From Bacteroides sp. (lineage in GTDB: Bacteria > Bacteroidota > Bacteroidia > Bacteroidales > Muribaculaceae): a stretch of 47,025 nt of DNA. Position numbers and translations under genes: made by a program. The stretch covers positions 1 to 47,025 of the forward strand of contig JAMPEM010000015.1 in NCBI GenBank assembly GCA_023665145.1. The letters run 5' to 3'. The notes beneath the pieces are model-generated. The model made no database searches. It saw nothing but the letters and a program-made list of their open reading frames with translations, and had not been told where the DNA came from. Below, one piece after another: positions 8,122-15,570 of the stretch (within the stretch, counting starts at the first letter, position 1; every line of letters starts with the position of its first letter).

Positions 8122-9471
8122 ATGGCTTCTACAGAAGAAATAAGAAACGCTTATCCCGGAGACAAATCTGCGGTTTTTGACGATTTCGACCGTAAACATC
8201 TCTGGCATCCTTACACATCAACTCACGATCCTCTCCCTACATATAAAGTAATATCCGCAAAAGGAGCAGTCATCACACTGGCTGACGGCACAGAACTGAT
8301 TGACGGTATGTCTTCCTGGTGGTGTGCAGCTCATGGATATAACCATCCGGTGCTTAACGATGCTGTCAATCGACAGATTCAATCCATGTCTCATATCATG
8401 TTCGGCGGTTTCACTCACCAGCCGGCAATTGATCTCGGCAAACTTTTACTTTCCATTCTGCCCGACTCGATGAATCATCTTTTTTATGCTGATTCAGGAA
8501 GTGTAGCTACGGAAGTGGCAATGAAAATGGCCGTTCAAGCCATTGACAATCCCGACAGGACAAATTTCGCTACCATTCTTTCGGGATACCATGGCGACAC
8601 TTGGAATGCTATGTCTGTTTGCGACCCGGTAACAGGTATGCACGGTGCTTTCGGGAAATCTCTGCCAATACGATTTTTTGCCCCCTCTCCTTCTTGCAGA
8701 TTTGATCAGGAATGGAATCCGAACGACTTTGAGCCGATGCGAAGACTTCTAAATGAGAACGTATCGAAATTGGCCGGCGTAATCCTCGAACCTATAGTGC
8801 AAGGAGCCGGCGGAATGAAATTCTACCATCCACAATACCTTAGAGAATTGCGTAAGGAATGTGACCGCCTCGGGATGATACTAATCTTCGATGAGATTGC
8901 GACAGGATTCGGACGTACAGGCAAGCTGTTTGCTTGCGAACACGCTGATGTCCAACCCGATATAATGTTGATGGGGAAAACCCTCACCGGGGGATATATG
9001 ACATTCTCTTGTGTGGCCACCAACAAAAAAGTCGCAGATATGATATCCTCAAGTAGAGCCGGATGTATGATGCATGGTCCTACATTTATGGGAAATCCTC
9101 TTGCATGTGCCGTGGCAAAAGCCTCGATTGAACTGCTTCTCAGCAGCGATTGGGAAGAGAAAGTGCGACGTATCGATTCAATAATGAAAAGAGAATTGGC
9201 TTGCGCTGCCGATATCGAGGGAGTCAAAGACGTCAGAGTAATCGGTGCCATCGGAGTAATCGAAACCTATGATACCATAGATGTGGGTGAATTTCAAAAA
9301 GATTGTGTAAGAGAATGCGTATGGATACGTCCATTCGGACACAATGCTTACATTATGCCTCCATTCCTTGCAGCTACTGAAGACCAAGTTATTACACTTT
9401 GCCGGGCTCTCGTAAAAATTATTGCATCAAAAATGTCGAAGCAAGTAGCAGAAGATTCCACCATTAAATGA
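8122..9471 (+). CDS. bioA: Adenosylmethionine-8-amino-7-oxononanoate aminotransferase
   Basis: BioA, a PLP class III aminotransferase that converts KAPA to DAPA using S-adenosylmethionine as amino donor in biotin synthesis. 449 residues. Seen: HLWHPYT near residue 27, [16 protein letters not shown] (substrate pocket), [19 protein letters not shown], and [11 protein letters not shown] with Lys286 as Schiff-base lysine, then [16 protein letters not shown]. All are hallmarks of BioA rather than other omega-aminotransferases. The ATG is the only Met before residue 60; the promoter box just upstream predicts a leaderless message. The stop overlaps bioF by 4 bases, making bioA-bioF one translational unit, with bioGC 70 bases downstream. 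Confidence 0.97.
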   Translation: MASTEEIRNAYPGDKSAVFDDFDRKHLWHPYTSTHDPLPTYKVISAKGAVITLADGTELIDGMSSWWCAAHGYNHPVLNDAVNRQIQSMSHIMFGGFTHQPAIDLGKLLLSILPDSMNHLFYADSGSVATEVAMKMAVQAIDNPDRTNFATILSGYHGDTWNAMSVCDPVTGMHGAFGKSLPIRFFAPSPSCRFDQEWNPNDFEPMRRLLNENVSKLAGVILEPIVQGAGGMKFYHPQYLRELRKECDRLGMILIFDEIATGFGRTGKLFACEHADVQPDIMLMGKTLTGGYMTFSCVATNKKVADMISSSRAGCMMHGPTFMGNPLACAVAKASIELLLSSDWEEKVRRIDSIMKRELACAADIEGVKDVRVIGAIGVIETYDTIDVGEFQKDCVRECVWIRPFGHNAYIMPPFLAATEDQVITLCRALVKIIASKMSKQVAEDSTIK

Positions 9472-10583
9472 ATCCTGAATCAGAGTATAAATCCAGACTG
9501 AATGAATTGCGTGCGGAATCTCGCTTGCGAGTTATCCCGCAATCAACCTCGCCAAGAATAGACCTTTGCTCCAACGATTATCTCGGATTGGCAGCCAAAG
9601 GTGATATTCTTGCGGAAGAATTTATGGATACGCACCCCCGGCTTGATTTCAGCTCCTCTGCATCGCGTTTACTCTCAAGACGACAAGATGCCCACAACGC
9701 TCTCGAAACTACGCTCAGAGAGCTTTATTTGAAGCCTGCGCTGCTTTTCAACAGTGGATACCACGCCAATGTCGGTGCAATATCAGCTCTCGCCATTCCC
9801 GGCACTGTATTTATTGCTGACCGCCTCGCACATGCCTCTATGATTGACGGATTGACACTAAGCCGCAAGACCTTCGAACGATTCCGTCACAATGACATGA
9901 ATCATCTGCGAAAGCTACTTGAGAAACACGCAGATGCAGACAGGATTATCGTAATTGCCGAATCCATCTACTCAATGGATGGTGACACCGCTCCCCTACA
10001 CCATCTTATCGCGCTAAAAAAAGATTTCCCAAATATGATGTTGTATCTTGATGAGGCTCACGGATTTGGGGTAAGAGGAAATCGAGGGTTGGGGCTTGTC
10101 GAAGAGATGGGTGTTATAGAGCAGACTGACATCATCGTGGGTACTTTCGGAAAAGCGGCTGCGTCATCAGGCGCTTTTATATGCACTTCAAAAACGTTAC
10201 ATGACTGGCTTCTCAATACCGCAAGAAGTTTCATATTCTCTACCGCACTCCCTCCCTTATGCATGGATTATACACGGTTCATAATATCGAAAATTATCGG
10301 GATGAAAAATGAGCGGGAACACTTGCGCTACCTTTCACAATGGTTCAGTGACAAAATCAGCAACGCGACCGGGCAAAAATGCTCCGGAGAATCACAAATA
10401 ATTCCATGGATAACCGGAAACAGCCGAGACGCTCTCTCAGCAGCCAAGAAATTGCAGGAAGCCGGATTTGACGTCCTCCCCATTCGCCGTCCAACTGTTC
10501 CTCCCGGAGGTGAACGGATAAGATTCTCGTTGAACGCATCTCTAAGCAAATCGGATCTTGAGGGGATCCGTTTCGAAATTTAA
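9468..10583 (+). CDS. bioF: 8-amino-7-oxononanoate synthase
   Basis: BioF, a PLP alpha-oxoamine synthase that condenses pimeloyl-ACP with L-alanine to give KAPA. 371 residues. Seen: [15 protein letters not shown] at the N-terminus, [41 protein letters not shown] (Asp for the pyridine ring), and [13 protein letters not shown] with Lys229 as PLP lysine. It sits between bioA (4-base overlap) and the bioGC fusion, in the order of the pathway's middle steps. Closely related 2-amino-3-ketobutyrate CoA ligase is an alternative but is excluded by context. Confidence 0.95.
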   Translation: MNPESEYKSRLNELRAESRLRVIPQSTSPRIDLCSNDYLGLAAKGDILAEEFMDTHPRLDFSSSASRLLSRRQDAHNALETTLRELYLKPALLFNSGYHANVGAISALAIPGTVFIADRLAHASMIDGLTLSRKTFERFRHNDMNHLRKLLEKHADADRIIVIAESIYSMDGDTAPLHHLIALKKDFPNMMLYLDEAHGFGVRGNRGLGLVEEMGVIEQTDIIVGTFGKAAASSGAFICTSKTLHDWLLNTARSFIFSTALPPLCMDYTRFIISKIIGMKNEREHLRYLSQWFSDKISNATGQKCSGESQIIPWITGNSRDALSAAKKLQEAGFDVLPIRRPTVPPGGERIRFSLNASLSKSDLEGIRFEI

Positions 10584-10616
10584 TGATTTTATGAATGAAT
10601 CATTTTAAGTTTTATT

Positions 10617-10633
10617 TTTAAACAACCTCTTAA
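10617..10633. repeat. Copy of AAACAACCTCTTAA motif
   Basis: TTTAAACAACCTCTTAA lies immediately upstream of the bioGC -7 box and spans where a -33 element would be. It is one of the two best copies of the recurring intergenic motif (the other at 33522-33539). Confidence 0.6.
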
Positions 10634-10638
10634 ATTCG

Positions 10639-10646
10639 TATATTTG
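10639..10646 (+). promoter_or_regulatory. -7 box of bioGC
   Basis: TATATTTG matches TAnnTTTG and ends seven bases before the bioGC ATG at 10654, again leaving almost no room for a leader. It would give bioGC its own promoter within the biotin cluster. Confidence 0.55.
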
Positions 10647-10653
10647 CAGCCTA

Positions 10654-12033
10654 ATGAAAATCAGCAGGATTAGTCACACTGAAGGTAATTCGCGAGTAAT
10701 GCTTATTTTTGCCGGATGGAGCACCACCCCGGCTTTCTACGCCTCACTCACACAAACCGGATGGGATCTTATTGTGGTGTACGATTATTCCGATCTCTCC
10801 TTTGATAATTCTATCATGCTTAATTACACCACTGTTTACGTCTATGCATGGTCTTTAGGCGTTTTCGCTGCTGCCCTTGCCCTTTCCAAAGAGGACTATA
10901 CAGCTGCTTTTGCCATTAACGGTACGGAAATTCCGGCAGACGACCACTTCGGCATTCCGCTGCAGATATATCAGGGAACTCTTAACGGACTCTCCGAAAG
11001 AAATCTAAGAAAATTCAGACGAAGGATGACCGACTCTTCTGAAAAATTTTCGAAAATGATGCAAAAATTGCCGGAAACGAATGATATTGAAGCTCTCCGG
11101 ACCGAATTGTCCACTATCTTGTCGGCAACCCTCGCTAAAAAACCACAACTTGATTGGGACAGAGTATACATTTCTCTTTCAGACCATATTATCCCAACTG
11201 ATGCCCAGAAAAGATACTGGCAACAAAGAAATGAAATCCCCGTTGTCACACTTGACGGACCTCATTTACCGGATTTTGAAAGTATTGTCAATTCCACAAT
11301 TCCCGATTTATCAAGAGTGGGGAAACATTTTTCCAACGCCCTCTCCACTTACGACAATCACGCTTCAGCACAAAAAATCATAGCCACCCGATTGGCAGAA
11401 CTAATCGCGTCCCTGAATCCGGCAAAACATGGAAAAATTTTGGAATTTGGACAAGGCTCGGGTCTTTTTACCAGAAAATACGCTCCGATACTGACACCCA
11501 ATGAGATAGAATACGTAGACCTCTACCCTACCAATCCGCTTCAGCTCGCACCTACAGAACGATATTATACAGCCAATGCCGAATTATGGTTGCCTCAACA
11601 CCTGCTTCCACAAAGAGATTTCATCCTCTCAAGCAGCTGTCTGCAATGGTTTGTAGACCCAATAAAATTTTTCGACTCAGTAGCTCAAGCACTTACACCC
11701 GGAGGAATTTTTGCCTTCAGCACATTTCTCCCCGGAAACCTTTCAGAACTGGATGCAATAAGACCCACTCCACTGATATATCCGGCAGCCGAAAAACTTC
11801 ATGTCGGCCTTCTGAAACATTTCAAACGGGTAAAAATGGAGAAACTTGTCGTTCCCATATATTTTCAGAATATTAGAGAGCTATTGATGCACCTCAGGCA
11901 TACCGGTGTAAAAGGAGGAATGGCCACAACAAAAAATCTTCGCGAAATAGCCCAAATATTACGAAATCCTGATACTAGACTATATCGGCTCACTTACAAA
12001 GCTCTCTTGGTAACAGCCGACAATCCTTTGTAA
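10654..12033 (+). CDS. BioG-BioC fusion: pimeloyl-ACP methyl ester esterase / malonyl-ACP methyltransferase
   Basis: A 459-residue two-domain protein. Residues ~1-215 resemble BioG (DUF452), an alpha/beta-hydrolase that removes the methyl ester from pimeloyl-ACP methyl ester; Ser67 in YAWSLGV is the likely nucleophile, with Asp177 (LSDHIIP) and His204 (DGPHLPD) as inferred partners. Residues ~225-459 are BioC, the SAM-dependent methyltransferase that starts pimelate synthesis by methylating malonyl-ACP; the SAM loop is E264-F-G-x-G-S-G, preceded by HFSNALSTYDNHASAQ, a BioC signature. Joining the first and last acts of pimeloyl synthesis in one chain is known in Bacteroidota. It follows bioF by 70 bases. 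bioB and bioD are not in the window. Confidence 0.88.
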   Translation: MKISRISHTEGNSRVMLIFAGWSTTPAFYASLTQTGWDLIVVYDYSDLSFDNSIMLNYTTVYVYAWSLGVFAAALALSKEDYTAAFAINGTEIPADDHFGIPLQIYQGTLNGLSERNLRKFRRRMTDSSEKFSKMMQKLPETNDIEALRTELSTILSATLAKKPQLDWDRVYISLSDHIIPTDAQKRYWQQRNEIPVVTLDGPHLPDFESIVNSTIPDLSRVGKHFSNALSTYDNHASAQKIIATRLAELIASLNPAKHGKILEFGQGSGLFTRKYAPILTPNEIEYVDLYPTNPLQLAPTERYYTANAELWLPQHLLPQRDFILSSSCLQWFVDPIKFFDSVAQALTPGGIFAFSTFLPGNLSELDAIRPTPLIYPAAEKLHVGLLKHFKRVKMEKLVVPIYFQNIRELLMHLRHTGVKGGMATTKNLREIAQILRNPDTRLYRLTYKALLVTADNPL

Positions 12034-12137
12034 CTATTGCCAATTCCATGCATGAGTTTTATTAATATTGCTGAAAAGTTAAATTCCTTTACAACACTGT
12101 TAAAAATTGTAGTATCAGCAATTTTTTTCAAAATTTA

Positions 12138-12169
12138 TTTGCAAAACAATAGTTTTTGATGTAATTTTG
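12138..12169 (+). promoter_or_regulatory. Promoter of fimbrial operon
   Basis: TTTG (12138-12141) and TAATTTTG (12162-12169) are spaced by exactly 20 bases, a textbook Bacteroidota promoter. The start of transcription should be near 12175, leaving an unusually long leader before the ATG at 12409. Confidence 0.8.
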
Positions 12170-12182
12170 CAGTCGGTTTTGA

Positions 12183-12213
12183 AAAAAAGTGTAATGTCCT
12201 AAGACACTTTTTT
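12183..12213 (+). promoter_or_regulatory. 5'-end hairpin of fimbrial mRNA
   Basis: AAAAAAGTGT (12183-12192) and ACACTTTTTT (12204-12213) form a 10-bp stem with an 11-base loop. It begins about eight bases after the predicted transcription start. It could protect the mRNA 5' end or, because its 3' arm is a T-run, cause early termination. Confidence 0.5.
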
Positions 12214-12408
12214 AACCAAAATTAATTTCAATCAATCATTTATAGCAACCGTGACAGTTCCAAGTTAATTATTTTCTGAAATAAGATTTGAGTTAAATAT
12301 TTGCAACAAATACAGTCAGTCCCTTTGCTATAATTACCTTCCTGTGTAAGGTAAGGAATATTGTATAAAAATAATTAAATAACTAATAAACTAATCTGTA
12401 AAAAAACT

Positions 12409-14265
12409 ATGAAACATTTCGGAATGTTTGCAGCAGCCGGTATGGTTCTTGCCTTGTCAGCATGTTCAAGCGAGGAACCGACATCTAACACCGGCAATAC
12501 TGACTCACAAGGACCGGGTGTCTATGCAACCGTAAAACTGAGCTTGCCCACTGCAACTCGTGCAACTCGTTCCACCACAACTGACTGGAACGGCAATACC
12601 AATTCAAGCGATGGATACGAAATCGGTTTCGACCAAGAAAACAAAATCAACAATGTTACCATCGTATTGGCTACTAAAAATGATGACGGCACATACAAAA
12701 CAGCAGCCGTCAGCACATCTGACCTCGAACCTGTAGGAGCAGGTACCTCTACCCCTACATTTACCATGATGTTCCAACAAGACGAACTTCTCAACCTTGC
12801 CGGTCAGCTTGTTTATGTATTTGCTTACTGTAACACCAACTTGGCTGCCGACAGTTTCAAGGGTGCGGATGGGAAATATATCGACGATTTCCAGGACAAA
12901 ATATATTCCATCACATCAGCTGCTGAGAATCAAGGAATCTGGACTCCCAACAATTTCATGATGACTAATGCAGCCAACAGCCTTTACACCAACAAAGACG
13001 CTGACGGGAAGGATGTCATCGAGCATGTAATGAACACCAAAATCCCTTCTCGCGAAGAACTTCAGCAGGTTTACAACAAGAAGGAGAATCCTTTCAAATT
13101 AGGTAGCGACACTCAAGGCCCGGGTGCAGAACTTGATGTAACCCGCGTTTGCGCACGCTTCGATTTCAAACGCGTCAACAACAATCGTTACTCAATTTAC
13201 AAAGTAGGGTTTGACAAGAAAGAGGAAAACCGTATGGCTGACGTTGAGGTTATAGCTATGGCTCCAATCAACATCGCCAAGGAATTTTATCTCCTCCCAC
13301 GCGTTTCTGAAGATGGTACCCTAAGTAATGCTACAATCTCCGGTATCGAGACAAAGGCTAACTGGGTCGTATCTCCCAATTTTGACCTCAAAGGCAAAAA
13401 ACTTGTAGAAGGAAGCGAAATCTTCAACAAATACTTTGAATGTAACTCTGATTTCGCCGGACGTGATCACAGCACTCTTAATTACACCCTTCTCTCTTCA
13501 CTCACCGATGATGACAACTCCGATTCTTGGACCGGTGAAGCAGCAGGTGATAGAGAAGATAATTGGAAAGACGGTTATTATGTGTGGCGTTATGTGACTG
13601 AAAACACTCTTCCCCAATCGGATTATGAGAAATATCAGCAAGACGGTTACACCACAGGTGTGGTATTCAAAGCTAAAATAACCAACCCGGCTGAAAATTC
13701 CGCACTTGCGGATGCGATGGTCAAAAAAGCTGTCATCTATCAGCGTAACGGCGTAATCCTCGGAGATCTCGCTACTATGCGTAAAACAGCTGAGGCTCAA
13801 GGTGAAGACTCACCACTTTACAAAGATGTAGTTACTCTCATGGGCGAGAATTTTTTCGCTAAGAAAACTGACGAGAATGGCAAAGTAGTGCTTGACGAAA
13901 ACAAAATGCCTGTTTATGTTACTGCAGATAACAATTTGAAAGATCCCACAGACGGCGGAAAAGGAATATTCAAGCTTTATCGTCCTTCTGATGATGGGAA
14001 TTACTATGTTTACTATACATATTACAACCGTCACAACGATAACGGCAACAGCGGTTTGATGGGTTCCATGGAGTTCGGTACAGTACGTAACAACATCTAC
14101 AAACTTTCCATCACCACTGTTTCAGAATTCGGTAACACTGAAAAACCGTGGGACGATGACAATCCCAACGAACCGGATGAACCGGATGAAAATCCCAAGA
14201 CCTATTTCAAGGTTACTTGCCGTGTGCTCCCCTGGATGGTTCGTGTCAACAACATCGAATTCTAA
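12409..14265 (+). CDS. Mfa1-like major fimbrillin
   Basis: A 618-residue lipoprotein that fits the shaft subunit of a type V pilus (Mfa1/Fimbrillin family). A signal peptide ends in the lipobox LSAC with Cys19, followed by SSEE, an acidic surface-export-like stretch. In this family a trypsin-like protease later cuts after an Arg to expose the groove for donor-strand exchange; Arg51 or Arg54 in PTATRATRS are candidates (inferred from Porphyromonas gingivalis). The C-terminus, with a proline/acid-rich linker (NPNEPDEPDENP) then FKVTCRVLPWMVRVNNIEF, matches the Mfa1 C-terminal pattern. It is the first gene of the operon, with its own promoter and long leader, and is followed by a strong terminator that should keep it far more abundant than the three genes behind it. 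Confidence 0.85.
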   Translation: MKHFGMFAAAGMVLALSACSSEEPTSNTGNTDSQGPGVYATVKLSLPTATRATRSTTTDWNGNTNSSDGYEIGFDQENKINNVTIVLATKNDDGTYKTAAVSTSDLEPVGAGTSTPTFTMMFQQDELLNLAGQLVYVFAYCNTNLAADSFKGADGKYIDDFQDKIYSITSAAENQGIWTPNNFMMTNAANSLYTNKDADGKDVIEHVMNTKIPSREELQQVYNKKENPFKLGSDTQGPGAELDVTRVCARFDFKRVNNNRYSIYKVGFDKKEENRMADVEVIAMAPINIAKEFYLLPRVSEDGTLSNATISGIETKANWVVSPNFDLKGKKLVEGSEIFNKYFECNSDFAGRDHSTLNYTLLSSLTDDDNSDSWTGEAAGDREDNWKDGYYVWRYVTENTLPQSDYEKYQQDGYTTGVVFKAKITNPAENSALADAMVKKAVIYQRNGVILGDLATMRKTAEAQGEDSPLYKDVVTLMGENFFAKKTDENGKVVLDENKMPVYVTADNNLKDPTDGGKGIFKLYRPSDDGNYYVYYTYYNRHNDNGNSGLMGSMEFGTVRNNIYKLSITTVSEFGNTEKPWDDDNPNEPDEPDENPKTYFKVTCRVLPWMVRVNNIEF

Positions 14266-14280
14266 CCGACGAAATACATT

Positions 14281-14301
14281 CAATGTGCCTAAAGCACATT
14301 G
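14281..14301 (+). other. Hairpin after fimbrillin
   Basis: A perfect 8-bp stem CAATGTGC/GCACATTG with loop CTAAA, starting 16 bases after the fimbrillin stop and just before the terminator. It may stabilise the 3' end of the short fimbrillin transcript. Confidence 0.55.
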
Positions 14302-14310
14302 ACAGTCAAA

Positions 14311-14354
14311 AAAAGCGGGGAGATGACTCTTCCCGGGTATCTCCCCGCTTTTAT
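14311..14354 (+). terminator. Intrinsic terminator inside fimbrial operon
   Basis: A perfect 14-bp stem, AAAAGCGGGGAGAT (14311-14324) with ATCTCCCCGCTTTT (14339-14352), flanked by A- and T-runs. It lies between the major fimbrillin and the anchor gene. Partial read-through would give a high ratio of shaft to accessory subunits. Confidence 0.88.
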
Positions 14355-14488
14355 CCTTTTTATAAAAAAATGGAGCTCCTGTTCCACTGATTAGTCTTCC
14401 TCCTGACACATCAAAACCTCTACTTCTCATACCATTATCAGTTGCCGGTTAAAATCGGTGACCTCCAACTTTTGATACCTATACAGCG

Positions 14489-15514
14489 ATGAAAAAGACG
14501 CTACGAAATATAGCTGCAACTGCAACAACCTTTCTTGCAATATTAATGCTTGCCACAAGCTGCGAATCAATCTATGATGACGATTTGGAACCTTGTCCAC
14601 AAGGGTTGCAGGTTCGTTTTATCTACGATTATACACTTGAAGGTGGAAATGCCTTCCCGGAGCAAGTGGATTGTCTGACTCTGCATGTATACGATGCGGA
14701 CGGGAATTATGTCAAATCCCTGACAGAGACAACCGATCAATTGAAGGATGAAAATTATCGTATGACCATCGACCTTCCCGCCGGTAAATATCGCCTTATT
14801 GCCTATGGCGGACTGGAATGTGATGAGGCCTCTTTTCTTCATACCTACAAACCTCAGTCCGGCTCTAAAGACCACGAGATCGGGTTGCAGATTCATCCCG
14901 ATTGCCTCATCCCCCATCATGCCAAAGGGAAACTGCATGACCTATTCTACGGCACTCTCAATGTAACTGTTGACAATCCCGTCAATTACACCGAATGTAC
15001 CGTCCCCATGATGAAGGATACCAATCATTTCCGCATCATGCTCCAAAATGTAAATTATGAACCCCTTGACGGTAAAGATTATGAATTTACCATTGAGGAC
15101 GACAATACACTCTTCGACCACAACAATGACTTAGTGGACAACGGCAATGTGACATACACAAGCTGGGCGTCCGGAAAAGTTTCCACCGGAATAGTGGATG
15201 CTGAAACAAAAGCCATTAACGAAGTCACTCTTGCTTATGCTGAATTGAGCACATCCCGTCTTATGACCAAACGTACACCAAAACTTGTGGTGACGCATAA
15301 AGAATCCGGCAAGGAGATTATCAATCTTCCACTGAACAATTATCTGCTTGCCATGGCTTCCGACAGATATAAGGATAAATATGGACCGCAGGAATTCCTT
15401 GACCGCCAAAGCAATTGGAATATGGTATTCTTTATGCTCGACAATCAGACCTGGTTCAAAACCGTCATTAAGGTAAACGACTGGGATGTTCGTGTTAACG
15501 AAGCAGAATGGTGA
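14489..15514 (+). CDS. Mfa2/FimB-like fimbrial anchor
   Basis: A 341-residue lipoprotein of the FimB/Mfa2 family (PF08842-type), which ends pilus growth and anchors the base in the outer membrane. The signal peptide ends LATSC with Cys25. The mature start ESIYDDDLEPCPQGLQVRF and the following VDCLTLHVYDADGNYV and LPAGKYRLIAYGG are typical of the family. No Arg-cleavage site follows the Cys, consistent with an anchor that stays lipidated. It is the second gene of the operon, just after the internal terminator, as mfa2 follows mfa1 in Porphyromonas. The C-terminal sequence TVIKVNDWDVRVNEAEW echoes the fimbrillin end. Confidence 0.88.
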   Translation: MKKTLRNIAATATTFLAILMLATSCESIYDDDLEPCPQGLQVRFIYDYTLEGGNAFPEQVDCLTLHVYDADGNYVKSLTETTDQLKDENYRMTIDLPAGKYRLIAYGGLECDEASFLHTYKPQSGSKDHEIGLQIHPDCLIPHHAKGKLHDLFYGTLNVTVDNPVNYTECTVPMMKDTNHFRIMLQNVNYEPLDGKDYEFTIEDDNTLFDHNNDLVDNGNVTYTSWASGKVSTGIVDAETKAINEVTLAYAELSTSRLMTKRTPKLVVTHKESGKEIINLPLNNYLLAMASDRYKDKYGPQEFLDRQSNWNMVFFMLDNQTWFKTVIKVNDWDVRVNEAEW

Positions 15515-15570
15515 TTATTATTGAGAATAACAGACCCTAATCCATTAAACTGTAAATCAGCAACATCAAA

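Larger units (their letters stand above)
12034..12408 (+). other. Leader region of fimbrial operon
   Basis: A 375-base gap without a gene. It contains the fimbrial promoter (12138-12169), then a predicted leader of about 235 bases with two hairpins: AAAAAAGTGT/ACACTTTTTT (12183-12213) at the very 5' end, and TTACCTT/AAGGTAA (12334-12354) 55 bases before the start codon. The rest is AT-rich. No known riboswitch was recognised. Confidence 0.55.

Noticed and set aside
12034..12408. Invertible promoter for phase variation of the fimbrial operon
   Set aside because: No long inverted repeats flank the promoter and no invertase gene lies next to it.
13498..14034. Long minus-strand frames inside fimbrial and other genes
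   Set aside because: They are shadows of strongly coding plus-strand genes with signal peptides and family motifs.
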